Below, one piece after another: positions 1 through 8,336 of a DNA stretch of 64,000 nucleotides. Both the position numbers and the translations under genes were made by a program. This DNA is from Candidatus Villigracilis affinis (GTDB lineage Bacteria; Chloroflexota; Anaerolineae; Anaerolineales; Villigracilaceae). Under the pieces are notes generated by a model, which was not told where the DNA came from, made no database searches, and worked only from the letters and a program-made list of their open reading frames with translations. Numbering within the stretch: position 1 is the first letter of the stretch; the number at the start of each line of letters is the position of its first letter. Location of the stretch: positions 94,236 through 158,235 of the forward strand of contig JADKEA010000011.1 of the NCBI GenBank assembly GCA_016718275.1. The letters are read 5' to 3'.

Positions 1-977
1 TAATCCCTCTGGCTTGCCCATACACTTGTATCCGGACGGGGAATAAACGGTTCATTTTGTTCGGAAAACAACTTGATCTGCATATGGTGGATTTCGCGCT
101 CGGTATCGAGCATATGACAGACGATCTCGATCATCGCCCAATCTTCTGCCGAGGGTTCACGCGCCCAAGTGGTTTCATCCAATCCGTGCAACAAACCATT
201 CATGGCGGCGGGAGTAGCGGATAAAACCCCCAGGATCGAATCCATTGTTTTGAAGGATGGAATTAGGGCGGAGAGATCGGTGGATTCTAGCCAACGGCGC
301 AGATCAGACAAATTACCGCGCACCCCCGCTTCAGGTCCAGACGTGGAAGCGGGTTCGTTTTCCACGTGAAATGCAGCCAGCCCAAGCATCTTCGAAGGTT
401 TGATGTCGCGTTCGATGTCGTTGCCAACCATCAACACAGGACCATCCGGCCAGCCCATAAGCCCGAGGACTTCGGCATAATAGGCAGGGTGCGTTTTCGT
501 AAAGTGGAAATTCTCGAAGGAGGAAACGATCTCGAACTGCTCAGGTTCAAAACCCGCCCAGCGCAGACGAGAATATGTAGCCTCGCGTGGAAAAAGCGGA
601 TCGGTAGCCACGGCAATCCGATATCCCTTTGAAAACGCCCACTCCACAAATTCCCGTGCCTCGGGCCTCTGTGTGGTCAGGCTTCCCAGTGAAGGAAAAA
701 TATTATCGTAGAAATTTTCAAGGGGAGCCCGTAGCACGTCAGGGGCAAGATTCATGCGTGGATAGAATTCCGCGTCGAATACCTGCACGAGCGTGCGGGA
801 AAAATCATCACTCGTGTTCATGGCATTGGTGCCCGCCATCAGGGCGCGCAACATGATATCGGGTGCAACGTATGTGCCTAGTTCCTTCGCCAAAGCTTGA
901 AAATACGCTGGGATAAAGGCTTCCATATTGGTGTTGAGCAATGTGTCGTCGAGATCGATCAGAAGTGTTAGCGTCAT
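1..977 (-). CDS. HAD-family hydrolase fused to a DinB-like domain (partial, runs off left edge)
   Basis: 325 codons are visible from the ATG at 977 and the frame is still open at base 3, so the C-terminus is outside the window. The N-terminus carries HAD motif I (LIDLDDTLLNT), a Lys in FTKTHPAYY and the acidic motif MVGNDIERDI, so residues 1 to about 225 are a haloacid-dehalogenase fold phosphatase, probably a cytoplasmic small-molecule phosphatase. From about residue 255 the sequence turns into a helical stretch with EDWAMIEIVCHMLDTERE, which matches the first metal-binding His helix of DinB/YfiT-type four-helix proteins. The two-domain arrangement is my reading; substrate unknown. Alternative: only the HAD part is active and the DinB part is a binding module. 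Confidence 0.72.
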   Translation of the reverse strand, partial: MTLTLLIDLDDTLLNTNMEAFIPAYFQALAKELGTYVAPDIMLRALMAGTNAMNTSDDFSRTLVQVFDAEFYPRMNLAPDVLRAPLENFYDNIFPSLGSLTTQRPEAREFVEWAFSKGYRIAVATDPLFPREATYSRLRWAGFEPEQFEIVSSFENFHFTKTHPAYYAEVLGLMGWPDGPVLMVGNDIERDIKPSKMLGLAAFHVENEPASTSGPEAGVRGNLSDLRRWLESTDLSALIPSFKTMDSILGVLSATPAAMNGLLHGLDETTWAREPSAEDWAMIEIVCHMLDTEREIHHMQIKLFSEQNEPFIPRPDTSVWASQRD

Positions 978-1009
978 AGTATTATTGGACTCCCCCGCGG
1001 AGTCAGGAA

Positions 1010-1339
1010 TCATTCTTTTATTTCGAATTTGAACGGCAAATCGTGGCACTTGCCGCAGCCGATCTGCGGCTCGGAAACAGCCTGGTTTACCTTTTCACAA
1101 AACGCGCTCACCTGCACCCGCCGTTGAAAAATGGCGGTAATGGGACGTTCCACAGTGACCTTCAATTGCATGTGCTGACAGGAATTTGCGCGGGCAATAT
1201 CCGGCACGGGGCATGTTTTACACAGGTCACGCGTCCAAGCCTGACCGTGGACCTGGAGCAAACGGCACTCCTCGTCATTGCGGCCACGGAAATAATTGCC
1301 ATAGAAATGTGGGCATTCACGCCCTGCGGGTGTTTTCAT
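1010..1339 (-). CDS. small eight-cysteine protein, function unknown
   Basis: 109 residues, ATG start, lying between the HAD gene and efp on the same strand. Cysteines are at 9, 25, 40, 43, 54, 81, 95 and 98, including two CxxC pairs (CKTC and CGKC) with a His directly after the second. No signal peptide or membrane segment is visible. Eight Cys in 109 residues with paired CxxC motifs suggest two four-Cys metal sites (zinc or Fe-S), but this is inference; disulfides are possible. The opposite strand also has a 103-residue open frame over the same bases, which I take as a shadow because it has no start context. I do not recognise a named family. Confidence 0.6.
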   Translation of the reverse strand: MKTPAGRECPHFYGNYFRGRNDEECRLLQVHGQAWTRDLCKTCPVPDIARANSCQHMQLKVTVERPITAIFQRRVQVSAFCEKVNQAVSEPQIGCGKCHDLPFKFEIKE

Positions 1340-1465
1340 TTTTGGGATAATTGATAAAAAACGGAGCGCAGGCTTCAGTCTGTGCCGTGCTTGGGACCAA
1401 ATCCGCGCTCCTGTATTTGTGATGGGGTTTAAAGAAGAGGATCAGGCTGAGAGCCTGACCGGCAG

Positions 1466-2023
1466 CTACACGCGGGTGACGTATTCGCCTGTGCGTGTGT
1501 CCACACGAATGACATCGCCGACAACCACGAAGTTGGGGCACTGCACCGTCACACCAGTTTCGGTGATGACTTTCTTGGTGACGCCGGTGGCGGTGTCGCC
1601 GCGGATGGCCATTTCAGCTTCGACGACCTTCAAGTCAACCGAAGTGGGCAATTCCACGTCGATGGCTTCGCCTTTGTAGAAGGTCAGTTTCACTTCCATG
1701 CCTTCGGTGAGGAACTGAGCACTATCACCAAGGGATTCTTTCTTGATGCCGGGCTGTTCAAATGTGACGTTATCCATAAAGTAGTAGAGATCGCCGTCGT
1801 TATACAGGTAGGAAACATTGGCGAAATCGAGGGATACATCCTGAACCGACTGGCCGGAGCTGAATGTGCGCTCAATGTTGGCGCCGGTCAGCAAATTGCG
1901 GGCCTTTACTTTAATATTGGCATTGCCGCGACCGGTCTTATTGTGGCTGTAGTCCAATACCTTTAGGAGATTGCCGTCCAATTCAAATGTGACGCCCTTG
2001 CGAAGTTCATTTACATCTATCAT
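1466..2023 (-). CDS. efp: translation elongation factor P
   Basis: 185 residues, the usual EF-P length, with the KOW-like N-domain and two OB domains. EF-P binds the ribosome between the P and E sites and relieves stalling at consecutive prolines. The loop that reaches the peptidyl-transferase centre reads NKTGRGNANIKVK, placing Arg32 where E. coli EF-P has its modified Lys34. The C-terminal signature around GDVIRVDTRTGEYVTRV is intact. No modification enzyme (EpmA, EarP, YmfI) is seen nearby. The start is the ATG at 2023; a GGAAAG stretch lies upstream. A TATAAT box about 53 nt upstream probably drives it. Confidence 0.97.
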   Translation of the reverse strand: MIDVNELRKGVTFELDGNLLKVLDYSHNKTGRGNANIKVKARNLLTGANIERTFSSGQSVQDVSLDFANVSYLYNDGDLYYFMDNVTFEQPGIKKESLGDSAQFLTEGMEVKLTFYKGEAIDVELPTSVDLKVVEAEMAIRGDTATGVTKKVITETGVTVQCPNFVVVGDVIRVDTRTGEYVTRV

Positions 2024-2075
2024 GCTTGCACTTTCCTTGATTAATTGAATTTGATTTTTTTACGTGAGCGGGCAG

Positions 2076-2081
2076 ATTATA
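2076..2081 (-). promoter_or_regulatory. putative -10 box of the efp promoter
   Basis: Read on the - strand this is a perfect TATAAT, 52 nt before the efp start codon. No good -35 box is visible. The bases just downstream (CTGCCCGCTCACGTAAA) resemble the same position at the 522-residue gene near 8.2 kb. Confidence 0.45.
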
Positions 2082-2141
2082 CCAATGAGTTGCAAATCGT
2101 GGCTAGGCTGGGGTAAACCACGCGAATTGGAAAGCGCAAAA

Positions 2142-2636
2142 TCAGTGTGAGGATTCGGAGGTTGGATCGTCGCTGAGGAGTTGTACGGCATGCGGAAGAA
2201 CAAGCAGGACGGCTTGCAGGTTTTCCATGGCCCCCTTTGGGCTGCCGGGTAGGTTGATGATGAGAGTTCGTCCGCGAATGCCTGCGACGGAGCGGGAGAG
2301 CATGGCGTGGGCTGTCTTTTTCAGGCTATCGGAGCGCATGGCTTCAGCAAGGCCAGGCGCTTCACGCTGGATGACTGCACGGGTGGCTTCAGGGGTCACA
2401 TCGCGTTGGGCAAAACCAGTGCCGCCTGTGGTAAGGATGATATCAAACTGTCCACTGTCGGCCCAGGAGATCAGCGCGGCGCGGATGGCAGATTCATCGT
2501 CGGGGAGAATCGCTTGATTGGTGACCGACCAGCCCTGAGCGCGGACAAGATCCGCAAGGGCGGGTCCAGAAGCATCCTCGCGCTCGCCTCGCGCTGAACG
2601 GTCAGAGAGGGTCATAATCCCAAATCGAATCGCCAT
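2142..2636 (-). CDS. mogA: molybdopterin adenylyltransferase (MogA/MoaB type)
   Basis: 164 residues from the ATG at 2636; a GTG four codons earlier is possible, but the ATG sits better after the GGTAAAG stretch and matches how the family starts. MogA adenylylates molybdopterin before molybdenum insertion. Motifs seen: the N-terminal GIMTLSDRSARGER strand, LTTGGTGFAQRDVTPEAT (the TTGGTG and DVTPEA motifs that bind molybdopterin), and LIINLPGSPKGAMENL (the NLPGSP motif near the C-terminus). It follows the receiver gene by 19 nt on the same strand. No other cofactor genes are in the window, so it may serve a molybdoenzyme encoded elsewhere. Confidence 0.93.
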   Translation of the reverse strand: MAIRFGIMTLSDRSARGEREDASGPALADLVRAQGWSVTNQAILPDDESAIRAALISWADSGQFDIILTTGGTGFAQRDVTPEATRAVIQREAPGLAEAMRSDSLKKTAHAMLSRSVAGIRGRTLIINLPGSPKGAMENLQAVLLVLPHAVQLLSDDPTSESSH

Positions 2637-2655
2637 GATCTTTACCACTAAAAGG

Positions 2656-3021
2656 CTAAACCGCCTGAATCACTTGCTTGAGAATCATGATGAGATCGTC
2701 GGGCATGTAGGGTTTCATCAAGAAACCGTTTGCGCCGCGACGGACACACTCATCCCTGACATCGGAACCGGAAGACATAACCACACGTGTGGCGGCGGTC
2801 TCTGCTGAACTTCGAATGTTGGACAAAATATCCAACCCACTCTGGCCGGAAAGATGCACGTCCAACAAAACGACATCGGGTTTTTCATTGAGAACCGCCA
2901 GTGGAACATCGGCATCGGCTTGCAGGGCCAGTGCATCAAATCCCTCCATTTTGAGCAGGGTCTTCAACAACGAGACCATGGTAATGTCATCTTCGGCGAT
3001 TAATACTTTTACTTTTGCCAT
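2656..3021 (-). CDS. stand-alone response-regulator receiver domain
   Basis: 121 residues forming a single CheY-like receiver. Acidic pocket D11-D12, phospho-acceptor D54 in VVLLDVHLSGQSG, a Ser in VVMSSGSD and the conserved Lys in GFLMKPYMP are all present, so it should be phosphorylatable. There is no output domain. The ATG lies inside the 3' end of lon, so the two genes overlap by 35 nt in different frames and should be co-transcribed. No histidine kinase is adjacent; the partner is unknown. Confidence 0.9.
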   Translation of the reverse strand: MAKVKVLIAEDDITMVSLLKTLLKMEGFDALALQADADVPLAVLNEKPDVVLLDVHLSGQSGLDILSNIRSSAETAATRVVMSSGSDVRDECVRRGANGFLMKPYMPDDLIMILKQVIQAV

Positions 3022-5614
3022 TTTTCTTTACTTTCGTTGGTTTGGATTTTTTTGTGGTTGTCTTGCTGGCTTTCTTTTTTACCGGCCCCGCCTTTTCCAA
3101 TGCGGCATTGAGCACGTCTTCCACAGATTCGGCAAAAATAAATTTCATGGATTGCCTGATCTCATCAGGGACATCTTCAATATCCGATTCGTTGCGCTTC
3201 GGCAGGATCACGGTGGTCAGTCCATTGCGATGGGCCGCCAATACTTTTTCCTTGACGCCGCCGATGGCTAAAACCTGACCTCGCAATGTGATCTCTCCGG
3301 TCATGCCTACCTGTGGCTTGACCTTGCGGCCAGAGATCAACGACACCAGAGATGTGGCCATCGCCACACCTGCAGAGGGTCCATCCTTGGGTTGGGCGCC
3401 CGCAGGAATGTGCATGTGCAGATCGAATTTGTTGAAAAATTCCTCGGGCACATTCAAGGATTCGGCACGCGAACGGACGTATGACAACGCCGCGCGCGCA
3501 GATTCCTGCATGACATTTCCGATTGAGCCAGTGACTTGAAAACCGCGCCCACCGGGCATGGCAGTCGTTTCGATAAACAAAATATCACCGCCAAAGGCTG
3601 TCCATGCCAGGCCAGGGACCACACCAGGAATGGATGTGCGCTTGTTGAGTTCCTCTGTGCCATGGAAAATCGGATGGTCGAGGTATTCCTCCACCAATTC
3701 GGGCGTGATCTCGAATTTTTCACCTTTGTGTTCGGCGATCTTCGTGCCGACCTTGCGGCAGACTGCACCAATCTTGCGCTCCAAGTTACGCACTCCCGCT
3801 TCACGCGTATATTGGCGGACAATCATTTTCAAAGCGTCGTCGTTAAACGAAATCTCATCCTGATGCAGGCTATTCTCCCGAATCTGACGCGGAATGAGGT
3901 AGCCGCGCGCAATGGCCATTTTCTCGTTTTCGGTATAGCCTGAAAGGAAGATCATCTCCATGCGGTCGCGCAATGGACCGGGGATGGTCTCAAGCGTATT
4001 CGCGGTGGTGATGAAAAAAACCTGCGAAAGATCGAAGGAAACTTCAAGATAGTTATCACGGAACTCACCGTTTTGCTCAGGGTCCAAAACTTCAAGCAAA
4101 GCCGAAGCGGGATCACCGTGAAAGTCATAGGTAAGCTTGTCCACTTCATCAAGCATAAAAACGGGATTCTTGGAATCCACACGGCGCAGGGATTGCAAAA
4201 TGCGTCCCGGCATTGCGCCGATATAGGTGCGGCGATGTCCGCGGATCTCGGCTTCATCACGCACACCGCCAAGCGATGCGCGGATGAATTTGCGTTCCAT
4301 TGCGCGGGCGATGGATTGCCCAAGCGATGTTTTGCCTACGCCAGGAGGGCCGACAAAACACAAAATGACGCCTTCACGTTCACGGCGAATAAAATCATCA
4401 GAGGGGGCTTTTTCCTCATCCTTGCGGTCAAGGCGCAATTTGCGGATGGCAAGGAATTCGAGGATGCGGTCTTTTACATCTTCAAGGCCGAAATGATCCT
4501 TGTTAAGGATCTCTCGTGCATGTCCGATCTCGAGGTTATCCTGTGTAGATTTCGACCACGGAAGCGACACGAGCCAATCCAAATACGTGCGGATGACACC
4601 ATACTCAGCCGCAGCTGTCGGAAGACGCGACAGGCGGTCCAACTCCTGTTTGGCCTGTTTATGGGCCTCCTCGGGCATTTTCGCCTCTTCGATCTTTTTG
4701 CGAAAATCCTCCGTCTCAACAGATTGTTCATCCCTGTCACCCAGCTCACGCTGGATGGCTTTCATCTGCTCGCGCAAGAAGTATTCACGTTGAACTTTTT
4801 CGATCTCACCGCGCGCTTCGTTTTGGATCTTCTGCCCGATTTGCAAAACTTCCGCTTCGCGGACAAGCAAACCGATCAGCTTCTTCAATTTTTCATAAAC
4901 AGAATCCAACTCGAGAATTTCCTGTGCATCCTGCAAATTGATGCGCTGGAAGTTCGCGATCGTATAAACGGTTTGCAAAGGGTCTTCCAGTGAGGTGATG
5001 GAGCCCACCAATTCATCGGGGAACGATGGGATCATTTGTGTGATCTGCTGGAACTGGTCGCGTGCGTTACGGGCCAACGCACTGGTCTCGAGATTCGTTT
5101 CCACGGTTTCGGGAATCAGGCTGATCCGCGCTCTCAAATAAGGTTCGTCCCCTACAAACTCTTCGATACGGAACCGTTCCATGCCCTGAACCAGCAGGCG
5201 GATGGTCCCGTCTGGGGCGCGCAACAACCGATGCACAGTGGCAATAGTGCCGACCTGATACAGTTCATTCGGGCCAGGGGTCTCCAACTCAGGGTTGAGT
5301 GCAGCAACGAGGCCGACCAATTTATCGCCGCCAACGACATCATCCACTAATTTTACGGAGCGCGGCTGTCCGACTGTCAGCGGGACGGCGGTGTTGGGGT
5401 ATACGACCACTCCGCGCAACGGCAGGATTGGAAGTGTATCGGGGAATTTCTGTCCCTCGTTTTTCTCACCATTTTCCGGTGCTTGTGAAGCGCCATCATC
5501 CTTTTGAAAACGGGCAAGAGCCGACGACATGAACATTTTCATCAGTTCCTCGTCGGTCTCGCCCATCGATTGTAAAAACTCATTGATTCCGGTTTGCCAC
5601 CGTTCTGCAGGCAT
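2987..5614 (-). CDS. lon: ATP-dependent endopeptidase Lon (LonA)
   Basis: 875 residues from the ATG at 5614 (a TTG four codons upstream is an alternative). Order: LAN substrate-binding domain starting near LPILPLRGVVVYPNT, coiled-coil, AAA+ module with Walker A GPPGVGKTSLGQ and Walker B VFMLDEVDK, and the protease domain with the catalytic Ser in PKDGPSAG (about residue 747) and Lys in GGVKEK (about 788). Lon degrades misfolded and regulatory proteins in the cytoplasm. The C-terminus has an unusual tail of about 30 residues, very rich in Lys, Thr and Ser. It lies 4 nt after the Hsp20 gene, giving a protein-quality operon with the receiver gene overlapping its end. Confidence 0.97.
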   Translation of the reverse strand: MPAERWQTGINEFLQSMGETDEELMKMFMSSALARFQKDDGASQAPENGEKNEGQKFPDTLPILPLRGVVVYPNTAVPLTVGQPRSVKLVDDVVGGDKLVGLVAALNPELETPGPNELYQVGTIATVHRLLRAPDGTIRLLVQGMERFRIEEFVGDEPYLRARISLIPETVETNLETSALARNARDQFQQITQMIPSFPDELVGSITSLEDPLQTVYTIANFQRINLQDAQEILELDSVYEKLKKLIGLLVREAEVLQIGQKIQNEARGEIEKVQREYFLREQMKAIQRELGDRDEQSVETEDFRKKIEEAKMPEEAHKQAKQELDRLSRLPTAAAEYGVIRTYLDWLVSLPWSKSTQDNLEIGHAREILNKDHFGLEDVKDRILEFLAIRKLRLDRKDEEKAPSDDFIRREREGVILCFVGPPGVGKTSLGQSIARAMERKFIRASLGGVRDEAEIRGHRRTYIGAMPGRILQSLRRVDSKNPVFMLDEVDKLTYDFHGDPASALLEVLDPEQNGEFRDNYLEVSFDLSQVFFITTANTLETIPGPLRDRMEMIFLSGYTENEKMAIARGYLIPRQIRENSLHQDEISFNDDALKMIVRQYTREAGVRNLERKIGAVCRKVGTKIAEHKGEKFEITPELVEEYLDHPIFHGTEELNKRTSIPGVVPGLAWTAFGGDILFIETTAMPGGRGFQVTGSIGNVMQESARAALSYVRSRAESLNVPEEFFNKFDLHMHIPAGAQPKDGPSAGVAMATSLVSLISGRKVKPQVGMTGEITLRGQVLAIGGVKEKVLAAHRNGLTTVILPKRNESDIEDVPDEIRQSMKFIFAESVEDVLNAALEKAGPVKKKASKTTTKKSKPTKVKKNGKSKSINRRR

Positions 5615-5618
5615 ATGT

Positions 5619-6017
5619 TTATTCAACCTTGATCTGTTTTGGTGTTGCTTTCGGGAGGGTAACGGTTAGGAATCCGTCTTTGTATTCCGCAATTGCATGA
5701 TCGATGTCCACCGGCCCAGGCAGACCCAGGGCTGTTGCAAATTTGCCGAAACGGATTTCCATTTGGTGATACGCGCGCCGTTCGGGGGCATCGGGGCGCA
5801 CCCCTGCAATCAGCAGGGTGGTGTTCTCTATCGAGACTTCAAAATCATCTTCATTCATTCCCGCTATTTCAACGCGGACGACGTAAGCATTTTCAGTTTC
5901 GTATTCATCAGTGGGAGGACTCCATACATTTGAGCGGACCTGCCAGCTCACTGCATGAAGGATTTCACGGCGCGTCTCCAACAACGCTGCGCTTGATTTA
6001 CGTACGATCGCAGGCAT
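5619..6017 (-). CDS. small heat shock protein, Hsp20/alpha-crystallin family
   Basis: 132 residues with a full alpha-crystallin domain (about 38-130): YVVRVEIAGMNEDDFEVSI in the early strands, and a conserved AEYKDGFLTVTLPKA near the end (the usual A-x-x-x-x-G-x-L/V-x-x-x-x-P pattern). It should form oligomers that hold unfolding proteins. The C-terminus is short, ending KQIKVE, which fits the I/V-x-I/V oligomerisation motif. The start is set by a clear GAAGGAGAA ribosome-binding site 5 nt before the ATG. The gene precedes lon with almost no gap, so a chaperone-protease stress operon is likely. Confidence 0.95.
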   Translation of the reverse strand: MPAIVRKSSAALLETRREILHAVSWQVRSNVWSPPTDEYETENAYVVRVEIAGMNEDDFEVSIENTTLLIAGVRPDAPERRAYHQMEIRFGKFATALGLPGPVDIDHAIAEYKDGFLTVTLPKATPKQIKVE

Positions 6018-6056
6018 GGATATTCTCCTTCACAATATGCGCTTTTCGGAAGAATT

Positions 6057-6132
6057 TGGCGCCTCCGGCGGGTTTCGAACCCACAACCTACTGCTTAGAA
6101 GGCAGTTGCTCTATCCATTGAGCTACGGAGGC
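6057..6132 (-). tRNA. tRNA-Arg(UCU)
   Basis: Read on the - strand: acceptor GCCTCCG pairs with CGGAGGC, D-arm GCTC/GAGC, anticodon stem ACTGC/GCAGT around loop CTTCTAA (anticodon TCT), and T-arm GTGGG-TTCGAAA-CCCGC. Discriminator base is G and the CCA end is encoded in the DNA. It lies between hsp20 and an unknown gene. Its body resembles the tRNA-Arg(UCG) at 33255. Confidence 0.97.
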
Positions 6133-6143
6133 ATTATTTAAAA

Positions 6144-6587
6144 CTACTCGCCTGATTCCGCAATCGGTATGCTGATCTCAAATGGTCTCAAGCCGCGATA
6201 CACACGCGGACCGGCGATCGTCTTCAATATTGTATCTGCCGGGCGGCCAAGTTTCTTGCCGAGTTCTTCAGCAGACATGGGAGTGTTCCCATTCACGAGA
6301 AAAATACGAAATACTGCCTCCACCATTGCGGTATGCGCGTCGGAGAATTCGGGCAGTAATGCACAATGACTCATCAGGGCATGTTGTATACCATCCACCT
6401 GCTTTACTTCTGCAGTTTGTGGGTCGATCCAGTCGATCATTCCACCTTCGTCCATTTCGGCAAAGGCTTCCTGATGTTCGGCACACAACAAGGAACGCAG
6501 AAATACATGCCAGTCCCGTTCGCTCTTCTTCCACCATTCAAAATCAATATGAAATGGGGTCTTGGCTGTCGGTTTTAATAAACTCAT
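6144..6587 (-). CDS. conserved hypothetical protein (147 aa)
   Basis: 147 residues, no signal peptide, no membrane segment. A GAGGAGG ribosome-binding site precedes the ATG, which overlaps the stop codon of the 522-residue gene upstream (TAATG), so the two are translationally coupled. The sequence is acidic and rich in Trp near the start (DFEWWKKSERDWHVFL). The last third (PMSAEELGKKLGRPADTIL) looks like a winged-helix or helix-turn-helix stretch. I recognise no family; a partner role with the upstream gene is inferred only from coupling. Confidence 0.7.
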   Translation of the reverse strand: MSLLKPTAKTPFHIDFEWWKKSERDWHVFLRSLLCAEHQEAFAEMDEGGMIDWIDPQTAEVKQVDGIQHALMSHCALLPEFSDAHTAMVEAVFRIFLVNGNTPMSAEELGKKLGRPADTILKTIAGPRVYRGLRPFEISIPIAESGE

Positions 6588-8155
6588 TAGGCCTCCTCAT
6601 CCAGGCGGAAGTGCAGATCGCCTACATGTTTGAAGGCAGGGTTGGTTTCCAATAAAGCAAAAAGCGGCGCAGGTGGAACGCGGCGCACAAGATTTATCGC
6701 CGCATATAATTCCTGGGCGTGTACATGTCCCTGCGGGTTCGATTTGGTTAATTCACGCATGACCGAAAGCACGAGGTCATTAAACGATTGCTTCTTTTCC
6801 CAAACAGGGTCAAGTGACTTGAAATCAGGCACATGGATCACCATGCGGTCATTGAATTCAGCAGTGATCGGTTGTTTCAACATGGCAAAAACGAAGCCAC
6901 CATCCTTGCCAACCAATACAGTGCGGACCCAATCTTTTGAAGACCGCTGGCTCTTTACTTCCACAATCACTTCGCCGGGCTTTTCACCGCGCTTCAACTG
7001 CACGATCGAACCCGGGATTAATTGATGAGCCTTATACCATTCGCGCAAACCGTACACATATCCATACTCGAGCACAACCCAGGCAGGAATGCGTTGTTTG
7101 GTCTTGCCATCTACGAGAGTAAACCGTACACGCGGTGATTCATATGCCGTGGGAAACAATCTGCGAGCCCGCGCGGACATTGGTAAAGTGCCAGCTCGCA
7201 AATGGGGGTAGATCAAAGTGATCGTAATGGATGAAATGTCGCCGTGGGCATCATCTTTATCGGGCGGGGTCAATTCATCATCTAATTGATCTTCAAGATT
7301 TCTGATCTCAGCACTGAGAACACTGCGATCATGTTCAATCTCTGAATAGCGTAACGGAGCCGGCACTTCACGTACAAAATCAGGTTCAAGGCGGTATAAG
7401 CACCACAATACTTGTCCGGCAGGGCCAACCTCATCAAAACGTTCGTCGCTCTGCAAGGCATAGTTCAGGGAAAATTCAGCCAGTTTGGGGTTTACGCTGG
7501 CGGGCAATTCAATATCTTTCATCAGTGCTTCGGTGGTAAGAGGTTCGCCGCCTGCCATATCCAGTACGGCTTCAGCGAGATTCAATTGTCCCTGATTGAT
7601 ATCAATCAAAAGAGAGCGTGGGAACCAGCTCCCGGCAATTTTCACAAGGCCGTGATCTGAATTGAAAGAAGCTTCAAGTTTCTTTTCGATCTGATCACTA
7701 AAATCACGTAAAATGGACTCGGCGCTTAATTCGTTTTTTTCTGGCTCGGCAATCGGTGCATCGTTCAAATAGTGCATTTCAAGGTTTGCGGCGAACAGAC
7801 GCTCCGTGCGGTCTTCCATGGCAATCGTAAGCACATCGAAACCGCTCGACGAAGGATTCACTCCTTCGCGCAATGCAGTCACTGTGCCGCGTTTCCAATC
7901 CAACGCAGGAAAAACAATATCTTCACCAACTTGATATTTTTCTTTGGGCAGATAACTCCTGCCCGCAGCTTTATGCTTTCCCTCTGCCGCTGCACGCTCA
8001 GCCTTGATACGTGCATCTACAAACTCGAAGGAGAGATCCCGCGTTGTTAGCGGCGTCTCACGTTCAAAAAGATAATTATGCAGATTTTCAACATCTTGTG
8101 GAGTAATCTGAATGGATAACCAATATTCGGTGGGGAGTGAAAATGCGCCTGCCAT
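6587..8155 (-). CDS. conserved hypothetical protein (522 aa)
   Basis: 522 residues with no signal peptide or membrane segment, so probably cytoplasmic. The N-terminal 130 residues contain a YQVGEDIVFPALDWKRGTV stretch typical of a small beta-barrel, followed by a helical middle region (about 150-270), and a second beta-rich part (about 290-430) with LPMSARARRLFPTAYESPRVRFTLVDG broken across strands. The C-terminal helices include LTKSNPQGHVHAQELYAAINLVRR, split by a possible winged-helix fold. The layout is suggestive of a nucleic-acid-binding or regulatory protein, but I see no catalytic motif and name no function. It is the first gene of a two-gene unit. Confidence 0.72.
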   Translation of the reverse strand: MAGAFSLPTEYWLSIQITPQDVENLHNYLFERETPLTTRDLSFEFVDARIKAERAAAEGKHKAAGRSYLPKEKYQVGEDIVFPALDWKRGTVTALREGVNPSSSGFDVLTIAMEDRTERLFAANLEMHYLNDAPIAEPEKNELSAESILRDFSDQIEKKLEASFNSDHGLVKIAGSWFPRSLLIDINQGQLNLAEAVLDMAGGEPLTTEALMKDIELPASVNPKLAEFSLNYALQSDERFDEVGPAGQVLWCLYRLEPDFVREVPAPLRYSEIEHDRSVLSAEIRNLEDQLDDELTPPDKDDAHGDISSITITLIYPHLRAGTLPMSARARRLFPTAYESPRVRFTLVDGKTKQRIPAWVVLEYGYVYGLREWYKAHQLIPGSIVQLKRGEKPGEVIVEVKSQRSSKDWVRTVLVGKDGGFVFAMLKQPITAEFNDRMVIHVPDFKSLDPVWEKKQSFNDLVLSVMRELTKSNPQGHVHAQELYAAINLVRRVPPAPLFALLETNPAFKHVGDLHFRLDEEA

Positions 8156-8198
8156 ACTCAGCCTTGAAATGAATTTACGCTTTACGCGTGACAGGCAG

Positions 8199-8204
8199 AT
8201 TATA
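8199..8204 (-). promoter_or_regulatory. putative -10 box for the 522-aa gene
   Basis: TATAAT on the - strand, 43 nt before the ATG at 8155. The flanking sequence GGTATAATCTGCC is identical to that at the efp promoter, and the following TCACGCGTAAA also recurs before argF. Confidence 0.45.
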
Positions 8205-8336
8205 CCTTACCTTGCAGATACTATCTATATTTTTATAAAAATACAGAATGCCGTAAGAAACCACATAATTTCCACATCAAATCAACCTGAAAGCTAGTTA
8301 AAGTTAGCCGCATTAAAAAGTGAAAGGAATTAATAA

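Noticed and set aside
4073..4993. 306-codon open frame opposite lon
   Set aside because: It is the antisense shadow of a highly conserved AAA+ region, with no ribosome-binding site or family resemblance.
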